Assembly: GCF_001570425.1 (NCBI RefSeq)
Contig: NZ_BCSX01000024.1
Location: forward strand, 124,001-188,000
DNA length: 64,000 nucleotides
Source: Mycolicibacterium brisbanense
GTDB taxonomy: Bacteria; Actinomycetota; Actinomycetes; Mycobacteriales; Mycobacteriaceae
Reading direction: 5' to 3'
Position 1 is the stretch's first letter. Each line of letters opens with the position of its first letter. Of this stretch, positions 25,474 through 33,166 are shown piece by piece. The position numbers and the translations under genes were made by a program. The notes under the pieces were generated by a model. The model made no database searches and was not told the DNA's origin. It was given only the letters and a program-made list of their open reading frames with translations.

Positions 25474-25755
25474 ATGACTTATGTAGAAGCCATTTTCAAG
25501 GTGTTGCTGGTCGGACTGATTCTCGGTGCCGGGTTGCCTGCACTGTTCGCGGGCGGGCTGGTCGCGTACTCCAGCGGTGCCGGCGGCACGCACGAGGACG
25601 GCACCGTCTCGGCGCCCAACCAAGCGCTCAAGGCCCTGGGACTGCTGCTGTTCGCAGTCGTCGCGGCGGTGATCGTGATCGCGATTCTCTACATCACCAA
25701 GACCACGATCATCCACCACTTCGGTTTCAACCCCGTCCCCTTCCTCCCTAAGTGA
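25474..25755 (+). CDS. Small membrane protein (Rv0544c-type)
   Basis: 93 aa with two membrane segments (about residues 8-32 and 52-76) joined by a Gly-rich loop (SSGAGGTHEDGTVSAPNQAL). It lies 35 bases after pit and 10 bases before the DUF3349 gene, so the three are likely one transcript. Conservation of this order suggests it assists or regulates the phosphate transporter, which is inference. No known domain. Confidence 0.75.
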   Translation: MTYVEAIFKVLLVGLILGAGLPALFAGGLVAYSSGAGGTHEDGTVSAPNQALKALGLLLFAVVAAVIVIAILYITKTTIIHHFGFNPVPFLPK

Positions 25756-25765
25756 GCTGACGACC

Positions 25766-26074
25766 ATGACAGAAGGCACGAGTGTCATCGACAACGTCCT
25801 GGGCTGGCTGCACCAGGGATACCCGGAGGGTGTTCCGCCCAAGGACTACTTTCCGCTGCTGGCGCTGCTGAAGCGTTCGCTGACCGAGGACGAGGTCATC
25901 AAGGCGGCGCAGACCATCCTGCGGTCCAGCAACGGCGACGCGCCGGTGACGGACGACGAGATCCACCGCGCCATCCAGCAGATCACCGAGAAGGCGCCGA
26001 ATCCCGAAGAGATTCATCAGGTGGCGTCCCGGCTGGCCTCGGTCGGCTGGCCGCTGGCGACGCCGTCCCGCTGA
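25766..26074 (+). CDS. DUF3349 protein, paralogue B (Rv0543c-type)
   Basis: 102 aa. Same fold as the protein at 23592-23924: VLGWLHQGYPEGVPPKDYFPLLALLKRSLTEDEV, then HRAIQQITEKAPNPEEIHQVASRLASVGWPLA. It lacks the long acidic tail. Position after pit and the small membrane protein matches Rv0543c, so this copy is the likely orthologue and the other a duplicate. Cytosolic, function unknown. A strong hairpin follows 11 bases after the stop. Confidence 0.85.
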   Translation: MTEGTSVIDNVLGWLHQGYPEGVPPKDYFPLLALLKRSLTEDEVIKAAQTILRSSNGDAPVTDDEIHRAIQQITEKAPNPEEIHQVASRLASVGWPLATPSR

Positions 26075-26084
26075 GCTCATCACG

Positions 26085-26114
26085 CGAAAACCCCTGCCAC
26101 GGCAGGGGTTTTCG
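26085..26114 (+). terminator. Rho-independent-type terminator of the pit operon
   Basis: Perfect inverted repeat CGAAAACCCCTGCC / GGCAGGGGTTTTCG with a 2-base gap at the apex. The right arm contains a short T run (TTTT). It separates the pit operon from the convergent VOC gene and can work in both directions. Confidence 0.85.
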
Positions 26115-26128
26115 TCATTTGCGACCCA

Positions 26129-26512
26129 TCACTGTCGGGTGTCGCGGCGCAGCGGGTGAGTGTCGGGGACTTCGACGAAGATCAGCGTCACGCCGTCGGG
26201 GTCGCTCACGTGCATCTCGTGCAGACCCCATGGTTCCTCTTGGGCGGCCCTGGCGATCGGCACGCCGCGGCCCTCCAGTTCGGCCTGGGTGGCGTAGATG
26301 TCGCGCACCTGCAACCACAACGCACCAGGGAAGACTCCGGATTCGGTGGGGGAGTGATGGCCGGCCAACTCGATGAGCGACTGCCCCGCGTAGAAGACTG
26401 TGCCGCCCGGGTACTCGCGAGCGATCGCCAGACCGATGCCGTCACGGTAGAACTCGACCGATTTCGGGTAGTCCACCGGCCGGATCAACATCCGGCTGGC
26501 CAGGATCTCCAT
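26129..26512 (-). CDS. VOC/glyoxalase-family protein (Rv0546c-type)
   Basis: 127 aa, two beta-alpha-beta-beta-beta modules: IRPVDYPKSVEFYRDGIGLAIAREYPGGTVFY and ALWLQVRDIYATQAELEGRGVPI, with metal-ligand candidates Glu in SLIELAG and His/Glu in LHEMHVSDPDGVTLIFVEVP. The second module is complete, so a metallo-enzyme (glyoxalase, dioxygenase or thiol transferase type) is plausible. The substrate is unknown. Rv0546c occupies the equivalent place in M. tuberculosis. Confidence 0.8.
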   Translation of the reverse strand: MEILASRMLIRPVDYPKSVEFYRDGIGLAIAREYPGGTVFYAGQSLIELAGHHSPTESGVFPGALWLQVRDIYATQAELEGRGVPIARAAQEEPWGLHEMHVSDPDGVTLIFVEVPDTHPLRRDTRQ

Positions 26513-26557
26513 AGCTGATTGTTTACCATCGGGTCGCGGCCTGCGTGCCCCGACACG

Positions 26558-27427
26558 TCACACCGGTTGGACCCGCTGCCTTTTCATCATGGCGTCGACA
26601 AGTGCGGGGGCCACGGTGTTGAGTGCTTTGGCCGTGACGGCCATCCGCGGCGCGATCTGCACGGGGCGGGTCCGGGTGGCGGTCACCATCCAGTCGGCGG
26701 CCTCGCTCGCCGAGAGCCCGGGCAGGTTGTCGTAGGCGCGGGTCGGCGCGATCATCGGGGTCTTCACCAACGGGTAATACAGCGTCGTGGAATGCACGCC
26801 GGCTGCGGACCATTCGGTCTCGATGACCCTACTGACGGCGCTGAGCGCCGCCTTCGAGGCGTTGTACACCGCAAACAGGGGTGACGACTCGTTCATCACG
26901 CCCCAGGTCGACACGTTGATGATGTGCCCGTCGCGCCGCTCCCGCATGCCCGGGGCCAGCCCGCGGATGAGCCGCAGCGGTGAGTAGTAGTTGAGCGTCA
27001 TGGTCCGTTCGACGTCGTGCCAGCGGTCCAGCGATTCGGCCAGCGGGCGTCGGATCGACCGTCCGGCGTTGTTGATCAGGATGTCCACGCCGCCCATGTC
27101 GCGCTCGACTGTCGCGACCAGTTCGTCGATCGCATCCATGTCGGAGAGGTCGACGGCGTGCGCCACGGCTTCGCCGCCGTTGGCGGTGATGCGTCCGACG
27201 AGATCGCCCAGGAGTTCCTGACGACGGGCCACGACCACCACGGTGGCACCGCGGGCGGCCAGCTTCTCGGCGGCGGCCTCGCCGATGCCCGACGATGCGC
27301 CCGTCAGCAGGATGCGCTTCCCGGCGATGTCGATGTCGTCGCGAGTGTGCAACCGGTCGGTCAACGGCGGACGCATGCTGGTCAGCAACAGCTGTTCGGA
27401 CAGCCGGCGCAGCGGGCTCTTGCTCAT
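26558..27427 (-). CDS. Short-chain dehydrogenase/reductase (Rv0547c-type)
   Basis: 289 aa classical SDR with an N-terminal extension of about 35 residues. Cofactor motif LLTGASSGIGEAA, NNAG motif in ILINNAGRSIRRP, catalytic Ser in INVSTWGVMN and YNASK (Tyr-x-x-x-Lys) in FAVYNASKAALSAVS. Arg residues after the first strand (VVVARRQEL) favour NADPH. The C-terminal region beyond residue 230 (APRMAVTAKALNTVAPALVDAMMKRQRV) looks membrane-associating. It resembles acyl or fatty-alcohol reductases, but the substrate is unproven. Confidence 0.82.
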   Translation of the reverse strand: MSKSPLRRLSEQLLLTSMRPPLTDRLHTRDDIDIAGKRILLTGASSGIGEAAAEKLAARGATVVVVARRQELLGDLVGRITANGGEAVAHAVDLSDMDAIDELVATVERDMGGVDILINNAGRSIRRPLAESLDRWHDVERTMTLNYYSPLRLIRGLAPGMRERRDGHIINVSTWGVMNESSPLFAVYNASKAALSAVSRVIETEWSAAGVHSTTLYYPLVKTPMIAPTRAYDNLPGLSASEAADWMVTATRTRPVQIAPRMAVTAKALNTVAPALVDAMMKRQRVQPV

Positions 27428-27515
27428 GCAGTGAGTCTAGGAACGGCCCCGTACCGCCAGGCGCCTGAGGTGGTCCGAGCGATTTGGCGGTTGCGCTTGA
27501 TCCGGCCCGACGAGC

Positions 27516-27583
27516 GTGTAGGTTCAAGCCTGTTATTCCCATTTGGAAATAACTGTCCGGTGACACCCGGACGGTGCCTACGC
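27516..27583 (+). ncRNA. Candidate structured leader RNA (three-way junction)
   Basis: Helix P1 pairs GTGTAGGT (27516-27523) with GCCTACGC (27576-27583). Inside it are hairpin P2, a near-palindrome from TTATT (27533) to AATAA (27552), and hairpin P3, GTCCGG / CCGGAC (27555-27572). The single-stranded TCAAGCCTG precedes P2. It ends about 70 bases before the start of the MetX-like gene. I do not recognise a known riboswitch class in it; P2 could also be a DNA operator. Confidence 0.45.
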
Positions 27584-27651
27584 CGCCGTTGTCAAACGTC
27601 AATCCTGTTGTGCGCGTCCCGACTCAACGACAGACCGGAAGGAACCACATC

Positions 27652-28695
27652 GTGCCAGCGCCCACCGATGCCGAGTATTTCGACCTTGGCGACTTCACCC
27701 TGCAGAGCGGCTTCACGCTGCGCAACACGACGCTCGCGTACAAGACCTACGGCACGCTGAACTCGGACAAGTCCAACGTGATCGTCTACCCCACTTGGTA
27801 TTCGGGGTGGCACACCGACAACGAATGGCTCATCGGCACCGACAAGGCGCTCAACCCCGACGAGTGGTTCATCATCGTGCCCAACATGCTCGGCAACGGG
27901 CTGTCGTCCTCGCCGTCGAACACTCCGGCCCCGTATGACCGGGCCCGCTTTCCCGCTGTGACGTTCTACGACCAGGTGGAGGCGCAGCACAAACTCGTCA
28001 CGCAGAACTTCGGGATATCGACCATCGCGCTCGTCACCGGATGGTCCATGGGTGCCGGGCAGACCTACCAGTGGGCGGTGAGTCATCCCGAGATGGTCCA
28101 GCGCGCCGCGCCGTTCTGCGGGTCGAGCATCACCGCGCCACACAACAAGGTGTTCCTCGAGTCGTTGATCTTCGCCCTGACGGCGGACGCGGTGTGGGCC
28201 GACGGCGACTACTCACCGGACCGGCTGCCGGTCAAGGGATTACGCGCTTTTGCCCGGGTGTACTCGGGCTGGGGCTACTCGCAGGCGTTCTACTGGCAGG
28301 AAGCATGGCGCGAGCTCGGCTTCACGTCGTTCGATGATTTCCTGTACGGCTTCTGGGAGAACTTCTTCCGCGACGGACGCGATCCGAACAATCTCATCGC
28401 GATGCTGCGGACGTGGCACAGCGGAAACGTCGGTAATACACCGGGGTTCGGCGGTGACGTGGAGAAGGCGCTGGCGTCCATCAAGTGTCCGCTGCTGGCG
28501 ATGCCTGCCGAAAAAGATCTGTACTTCCCGCCCGAAGACGAGCAGTGGGCGAGTCAGTTCATCCCACAGGGCGAAGTGCGGGTCATTCCCGGCATCTGGG
28601 GTCACTTCGCCGGGGGTGGGGTGAATCCCACGGACACCGACTTCATCGATGCGGGGATTCGGGATCTGCTGGCCAGGCCGGGGTACACGCCCTGA
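27652..28695 (+). CDS. MetX-like alpha/beta hydrolase (homoserine acetyltransferase fold)
   Basis: 347 aa from GTG 27652 with GGAAGGA upstream. Alpha/beta hydrolase fold of the MetX subfamily: nucleophile Ser in VTGWSMGAGQTYQWAVSHP, acid in PAEKDLYFPPEDE and His in GIWGHFAGGG. The oxyanion-side LVTQNFGIS and the long lid are as in homoserine O-acetyltransferases. Some members of this subfamily are hydrolases rather than acyltransferases, so the methionine pathway is not certain; the homoserine-binding Arg residues were not verified. A possible structured leader lies upstream. Confidence 0.72.
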   Translation: MPAPTDAEYFDLGDFTLQSGFTLRNTTLAYKTYGTLNSDKSNVIVYPTWYSGWHTDNEWLIGTDKALNPDEWFIIVPNMLGNGLSSSPSNTPAPYDRARFPAVTFYDQVEAQHKLVTQNFGISTIALVTGWSMGAGQTYQWAVSHPEMVQRAAPFCGSSITAPHNKVFLESLIFALTADAVWADGDYSPDRLPVKGLRAFARVYSGWGYSQAFYWQEAWRELGFTSFDDFLYGFWENFFRDGRDPNNLIAMLRTWHSGNVGNTPGFGGDVEKALASIKCPLLAMPAEKDLYFPPEDEQWASQFIPQGEVRVIPGIWGHFAGGGVNPTDTDFIDAGIRDLLARPGYTP

Positions 28696-28710
28696 GCAAC
28701 AATCGATCTC

Positions 28711-29448
28711 GTGGACAAAGTTGTGGTGATCACCGGGGCGGGCAGTGGTATCGGCAGGGCGACGGCGCGGGTGCTGCTGGACGCCGGGCATCAGGTGGTG
28801 CTGGCCGGACGCAGGCCTGAGCCGCTGGACGAGACTGCCGACGGCAGGCCGAACGCGCGGGTGGTGACGACCGACGTGACCGACTCGGCCTCGGTGCGGG
28901 CGCTGTTCGCCGACGCGGTGTCGGAGTTCGGGCGGGTCGATGTGTTGTTCAACAACGCAGGAGTGTTCGGGCCGGCGGCGTCGATCGTCGACATCGACGA
29001 CGAGCAGTGGCACAGCGTCTGGCGCACCAATGTCGACGGCGCGGTGTTCTGCGCGCGTGAAGCCGCCCGGGTCATGACGGCGCAAGACCCGCGCGGTGGA
29101 CGCATCATCAACAACGGGTCGATATCCGCGCACCGACCTCGACCCAAGAGCCTGGCCTACACCGTCAGCAAACACGCCATGACCGGGCTGACCGCGTCAA
29201 TGATGTTGGATCTGCGCGATATCGACATCTGTGTCACGCAGATCGACATCGGCAACGCCGCCACCGACATGACGGCGGGGTTCAGTCAGCAGACCCTGCA
29301 GGCCGATGGAAGCCTCGCGGCGGAGCCGACTTTCGACGTCGACCACGTGGCGCGTGCCATCGGCCATATCGTCGATCTGCCGCTGGAGGTGTCCGTCCCG
29401 TCCATCACGGTGATGGCCCGCGCCATGCCGTACGCGGGCCGTGGGTGA
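28711..29448 (+). CDS. Short-chain dehydrogenase/reductase
   Basis: 245 aa classical SDR. Cofactor loop VITGAGSGIGRATA, VVLAGRR for NADP(H) preference, FNNAGVFGPAA, catalytic Ser in INNGSISAHRPRPKS and Tyr-x-x-x-Lys in AYTVSKHAMTG. Start GTG 28711, 15 bases after the MetX-like gene, so the two are probably cotranscribed. The substrate is unknown. It converges on menB with 10 bases between stop codons. Confidence 0.82.
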   Translation: MDKVVVITGAGSGIGRATARVLLDAGHQVVLAGRRPEPLDETADGRPNARVVTTDVTDSASVRALFADAVSEFGRVDVLFNNAGVFGPAASIVDIDDEQWHSVWRTNVDGAVFCAREAARVMTAQDPRGGRIINNGSISAHRPRPKSLAYTVSKHAMTGLTASMMLDLRDIDICVTQIDIGNAATDMTAGFSQQTLQADGSLAAEPTFDVDHVARAIGHIVDLPLEVSVPSITVMARAMPYAGRG

Positions 29449-29458
29449 TTCCGCGGTA

Positions 29459-30388
29459 TCAGAAGTATCGGGGAAACGCGCTCCAGTCCGGGTCGCGCTT
29501 CTCCAAGAAGGCGTCACGGCCCTCCACGGCCTCGTCGGTCATGTAGGCCAAACGGGTTGCCTCCCCGGCGAATACCTGTTGGCCGACGAGTCCGTCGTCG
29601 ATCAGGTTGAACCCGAACTTGAGCATCCGGATGGCCTGCGGTGACTTGCCGTTGATCTCGGCTGCCCACTGCAGGCCGACGGTTTCCAGATCGGCATGGT
29701 CGACCACGTCGTTCACCGCGCCCATCTGATGCATGGTCTCGGCGTCGTACGTGCGGCCCAGGAAGAAGATCTCGCGGGCGAATTTCTGCCCGGTCTGGCG
29801 CGCCAGGTAGGCACTGCCGAACCCGCCGTCGAAACTGCCGACATCGGCGTCGGTCTGCTTGAACCGCGCATGCTCACGGCTGGCGAGTGTCAGATCGCAG
29901 GTGACGTGCAGGCTGTGCCCGCCGCCGGCGGCCCAGCCGTTGACCAGACAGATCACCACCTTGGGCATGAACCTGATCAGGCGCTGCACCTCCAGGATGT
30001 GCAGTCGTCCGGCGCGGGCCGGGTCCACGGTCTCGGCGGTTTCCCCCGATGCGTACTGGTAGCCGGTGCGCCCCCGGATGCGCTGATCGCCGCCGGAGCA
30101 GAACGCCCATCCGCCGTCCTTGGGCGACGGGCCGTTGCCGGTCAGCAGGATCACGCCGACATCCGACGACATGCGGGCATGGTCGAGCACCCGGTACAGC
30201 TCGTCGACGGTGTGCGGGCGGAATGCGTTGCGCACCTCGGGCCGGTCGAATGCGATGCGGACCGTCGGCTGCTTGGCCCCGTCGACGACATGCCGGTGGT
30301 AGGTGATGTCGGTCAGGTCGCCGAAACCGGCGACCGGCTCCCACGCCGCGGGGTCGAACGGGTTGGCTGCGCTGGAATCAGAGCTCAC
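29459..30388 (-). CDS. menB: 1,4-dihydroxy-2-naphthoyl-CoA synthase MenB
   Basis: 309 aa from GTG 30388. Crotonase-fold hexamer that closes the second ring of menaquinone by Dieckmann condensation of o-succinylbenzoyl-CoA. CoA/oxyanion motifs AFCSGGDQRIRG and GWAAGGGHSLHV, FKQTDADVGSFDGGFGSAYLARQ with the catalytic Asp and the Tyr-rich loop RTGYQYASG, and the C-terminal FLEKRDPDWSAFPRYF that reaches the neighbour subunit. All expected MenB features are present. It works in the cytosol after MenE. Confidence 0.95.
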   Translation of the reverse strand: MSSDSSAANPFDPAAWEPVAGFGDLTDITYHRHVVDGAKQPTVRIAFDRPEVRNAFRPHTVDELYRVLDHARMSSDVGVILLTGNGPSPKDGGWAFCSGGDQRIRGRTGYQYASGETAETVDPARAGRLHILEVQRLIRFMPKVVICLVNGWAAGGGHSLHVTCDLTLASREHARFKQTDADVGSFDGGFGSAYLARQTGQKFAREIFFLGRTYDAETMHQMGAVNDVVDHADLETVGLQWAAEINGKSPQAIRMLKFGFNLIDDGLVGQQVFAGEATRLAYMTDEAVEGRDAFLEKRDPDWSAFPRYF

Positions 30389-30478
30389 CCGCTCGACTGT
30401 AGAGCGGGGTTTGACCGGTGCGGGCCACGGGTATGAAGCACGGTGCGCGTGTCTTGTGCGCGGACAGAAAGGGCTGCG

Positions 30479-30754
30479 ATGAAACGCTCGGCAGGCATGT
30501 TGTTCTCTGGCCTGGTCGCCGGTGTGATGTTGGTCGGCTGCTCGCCGGCTGCCACCGGCGGCGACACCAGTTGCAAGGACTACCTGGGTGCGGACGAGAA
30601 GACCCAGAACGACGCCGTGGCAAAGATGCTCAAGGACGAGAAGGGCACCGACGCGGCCCAGCTGGAGATCACCGGGACCAAGGTGTCGGTGCAGACGTTC
30701 TGTCAGACGGCCGGCAAGCAGGACAGCAAGATCAAGGAGGCGCCGCACCTCTGA
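30479..30754 (+). CDS. Small lipoprotein, HdeA-like
   Basis: 91 aa from ATG 30479 with GAAAGGG upstream. Signal peptide with lipobox VMLVGC (Cys about residue 21). The mature part has just two further cysteines, SCKDYLGADEKTQNDAVAKML and VQTFCQTAGKQ, spaced as in HdeA-type acid chaperones (one disulfide around a helix pair). The local DEKTQNDAVAK resembles mycobacterial HdeA-family proteins. A periplasmic acid-stress chaperone is likely but the similarity is short. Confidence 0.6.
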   Translation: MKRSAGMLFSGLVAGVMLVGCSPAATGGDTSCKDYLGADEKTQNDAVAKMLKDEKGTDAAQLEITGTKVSVQTFCQTAGKQDSKIKEAPHL

Positions 30755-30763
30755 CGCACGGGA

Positions 30764-31213
30764 TCACACCGGGTCGAGCCGAAATACCGCGCAGCGGCCG
30801 GCGAGGGCTTCGAACTCGTCGGGGTTCGGCCCGGTGACCAACCCGGCGTTCTTCATGAACCCGACGCCGGTGGGCACCAGGATGGGGAACTGCCGCAGGA
30901 GCGGGCGGGCCTGGTCGGCGGGGATCTCGACCATGCGCACGCGCTGGGCGCGGCGGCCCTGGTTGATGGTCGCCTCGCCGGCGGCGCGTGCGTTGGCGGC
31001 CCAGTCCCCTCCAGGTAGGCCGGCCACGATGTAGCGCTCGCCGTCGACGGTCATCGGGGTCACCGGAGTCGTACGTGGCTTGCCTGTCTTTCGGCCGGTC
31101 ACGGTCAGTACGACCGGGCCGTTGTCGCCGCCGACGCCGAGCTTGTTGAGTCCGATCATCACTTTGTTGACGTACTTGAGCCACCACGGTGGCCGGATGC
31201 GTTCGTCAGCCAT
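30764..31213 (-). CDS. Deazaflavin (F420)-dependent nitroreductase-family protein
   Basis: 149 aa, split-barrel protein of the Ddn/FDOR family. PPWWLKYVNKVMIGLNKLG is the N-terminal amphipathic helix; LTVTGRKTGKPRTTPVTPMTVDGERYIVAGLPGGDWAANARA is the F420-phosphate and base-binding segment (GRKTGKPR and the W-x-x-N-x-x-A motif). Members reduce quinones or nitro compounds with F420H2 at the membrane face. It converges on the HdeA-like gene and shares an upstream region with the HAD gene 9 bases away. Confidence 0.85.
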   Translation of the reverse strand: MADERIRPPWWLKYVNKVMIGLNKLGVGGDNGPVVLTVTGRKTGKPRTTPVTPMTVDGERYIVAGLPGGDWAANARAAGEATINQGRRAQRVRMVEIPADQARPLLRQFPILVPTGVGFMKNAGLVTGPNPDEFEALAGRCAVFRLDPV

Positions 31214-31222
31214 GACCCCACA

Positions 31223-31912
31223 CTAGGTGGAGATTCCGAAGCGGGTCAGGGCCGAACGCAGCCCGTCGGGTCGCTCGGCGGTGGGCAACGGGTCGACCAG
31301 CGCGAACTGGCACCCCAGTGCCCGCGCGCCGCCGTCGGCTTCTTCGCTGTCGCCGACCATCAGGGCGTCGGTGGCGGCCACCCCGAGCTTGTCCAGTGCG
31401 GCGGCGAAGATCGCTGCGTCGGGCTTGATCGCGCCCACCTCGAAGGACAGCACGAACTCGTCGACGTAGGCGTCGGCGCCGGCGGAAGCGAACGCCGGCC
31501 GCACGTCGAACGCGATGTTGGACACCACGGCCGTCCGGATACCTTGTGATTTAAGGTTTTTCAGGACATCGGCGGTGTCGGGGTAGGCCGTCCAGCTGGC
31601 CGGGTCGATGACCCGGTCATACAGCGACTCGGCGTGGTGATCGGCGAGTCCCGACTCGCGCAGCACGTGCAGGTAGGCCTCGCGGTGCAGATGCGGGGCC
31701 AGGTCGCGGTTCACCCACGCGTGGTACTGCTCGTCGGACATCTCCACCGACCGCCCGGTGGGCGCGGTGAGGCGGCGCATCAACTCCGCCTGCACATGGC
31801 CGTCGACCTCGTGCTCGTCGACGGCCATCCCCGCGAACCAGCTGTCGTCCTCCTCAAGGCGAAACAGAGTTCCCGAAAAGTCGAACATCACCGCATGCAC
31901 CATGCGAACCAT
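31223..31912 (-). CDS. HAD-superfamily hydrolase
   Basis: 229 aa. Motif I MFDFSGTLFR (Asp nucleophile; the second acid is replaced by Ser in DFSGT, unusual for a phosphatase), motif II VVSNIAFD, motif III Lys in VGAIKPDAAIF, motif IV MVGDSEEADGGARALG. Helical cap at about residues 20-85. With DxSGT in motif I general acid catalysis may be weakened, as in phosphonatases or some dehalogenases. Substrate unknown. Start ATG 31912; ATG 31903 is also possible. Confidence 0.8.
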   Translation of the reverse strand: MVRMVHAVMFDFSGTLFRLEEDDSWFAGMAVDEHEVDGHVQAELMRRLTAPTGRSVEMSDEQYHAWVNRDLAPHLHREAYLHVLRESGLADHHAESLYDRVIDPASWTAYPDTADVLKNLKSQGIRTAVVSNIAFDVRPAFASAGADAYVDEFVLSFEVGAIKPDAAIFAAALDKLGVAATDALMVGDSEEADGGARALGCQFALVDPLPTAERPDGLRSALTRFGIST

Positions 31913-31927
31913 CGTGCCAGCCGGCGA

Positions 31928-33166
31928 CTAGAAGTCGTCGGGCACGCTGGGAGCGGTCGGCCAGCCGAAGCCGACCGCGGCCCGCTGCGCCGATCCCTCG
32001 GTGAGCTCGACGGCCAATCCGGCCGCGGTCAAGGACTGCAGGCTGACGCCACCCAGGTAGATGGCCCCGAGATCGCGCGCGGTGATGGCGATATCGGCTG
32101 GATCCGTGGTGGTTTCGCATTCTGCGCCGTCGGGACCGCCGCGCAACCGGAACCGGCCGGTGTTCCAGGGGCAGAACTCGTCGGTCACCTCGAGTACGAC
32201 GTCGATCGGCGCGGCGTAACGGCGCAACGTCAACGCGCGGGCGACGTCCACCAACCGCACGTAGATACCGTCGCTCACGTCGCATTGCAACGCGCGCTGG
32301 TCGGCCACCAGGTATCGCAGCGGTTCGTCCACGGCGGCGCCGTAGAAGGTGACGCTGCGCACCAGATCCATGTCCAACAGGTACCGCCAGAGCCGGGCGT
32401 ACGCGCGGTGATGCGTCGCCCGCACCTCCTGGACATGCAATTCGGCAGCTGGCTGTCCGGTGTCTGCCCAGTGCGATTTGGGGCGGTAGATGGCGAATCC
32501 GCTGACGGTGCCGTCGGCGTCGTGGTGCACCGCGAAGCGGATCTTGCCGGATTCCTTCTGGCGCTCCTCGTTGTCGTGGATCCAGGCATCCCACCAGGGA
32601 CGGGTTCTGGCCATCTGACCGGTCTTGTGCGCGACCGCTTGTCGGTAGATGTCCGGTGCGACGCTCAGCAGCGTTTCGGCATCGACTGCCGTCACCGAGC
32701 CGTCGCCGAGGTCGACGTCCGGGCGGAACGCGAGCTCACGTACCTGCCCCTTCAACGTGGCGCTGGAGCATGCCATGCCGTAGCCAAAACGCCCGTAGAT
32801 CAACGCTTCTGAGGCGAACAAGATGGCGAGCGCCTCGCCGCGGGTTCGGATGTCGTCGAGTTGATGGCGCATCATCGCCGTCAGCAGACCGCGACGGCGA
32901 TGGCTGGGCGAGACGGTGACGACCGTGACGGCGGCCACCGGCGCGGTGACGCCTCCGGGCAGCACCACGTCCCGGGAGAACGCCCCCGCCGTCGACGCCC
33001 ACCGCTGCCCGTCGTGAAACCCGAACATCCGGTCGAGGTCGGTGAACTCGCGGATCAGATCGATCTCGTCCATCCGGGGGTCTTGCAGGAACACCCCGTA
33101 TGACGCGGACATGAACTCTCGGAAGTCTTCGTCGTCGGTGGTTGCGCGCAGGATCAGTTCAGTCAC
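31928..33166 (-). CDS. Eis-family GNAT N-acetyltransferase
   Basis: 412 aa, GTG start overlapping the stop of the sigma-factor gene (GTGA). Enhanced-intracellular-survival family: N-terminal GNAT lobe with acetyl-CoA motif SPSHRRRGLLTAMMRHQL and ASEALIYGRFGYGMAC, a second degenerate GNAT lobe (HVQEVRATHHRAYARLWRYLLDMDLV), and a C-terminal sterol-carrier-like domain ending in a Phe carboxylate (SVPDDF), which in Eis acts as the general base. Eis acetylates amines on lysine-containing proteins and aminoglycosides. This may be a paralogue rather than eis itself. Confidence 0.85.
   Translation of the reverse strand: MTELILRATTDDEDFREFMSASYGVFLQDPRMDEIDLIREFTDLDRMFGFHDGQRWASTAGAFSRDVVLPGGVTAPVAAVTVVTVSPSHRRRGLLTAMMRHQLDDIRTRGEALAILFASEALIYGRFGYGMACSSATLKGQVRELAFRPDVDLGDGSVTAVDAETLLSVAPDIYRQAVAHKTGQMARTRPWWDAWIHDNEERQKESGKIRFAVHHDADGTVSGFAIYRPKSHWADTGQPAAELHVQEVRATHHRAYARLWRYLLDMDLVRSVTFYGAAVDEPLRYLVADQRALQCDVSDGIYVRLVDVARALTLRRYAAPIDVVLEVTDEFCPWNTGRFRLRGGPDGAECETTTDPADIAITARDLGAIYLGGVSLQSLTAAGLAVELTEGSAQRAAVGFGWPTAPSVPDDF

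Noticed and set aside
27518..27540. tRNA T-arm-like GGTTCAAGCC
   Set aside because: No acceptor, D or anticodon stem surrounds it; the bases fit better as part of the three-way junction described.
27430..27651. SAM-IV or SAM-II riboswitch before the MetX-like gene
   Set aside because: The conserved cores of these classes, as I know them, are not present; the fold differs.
31861..31912. HAD gene start further downstream at 31903
   Set aside because: Possible, but both ATGs are in frame and there is no ribosome-site evidence to prefer the shorter form; the longer is reported.
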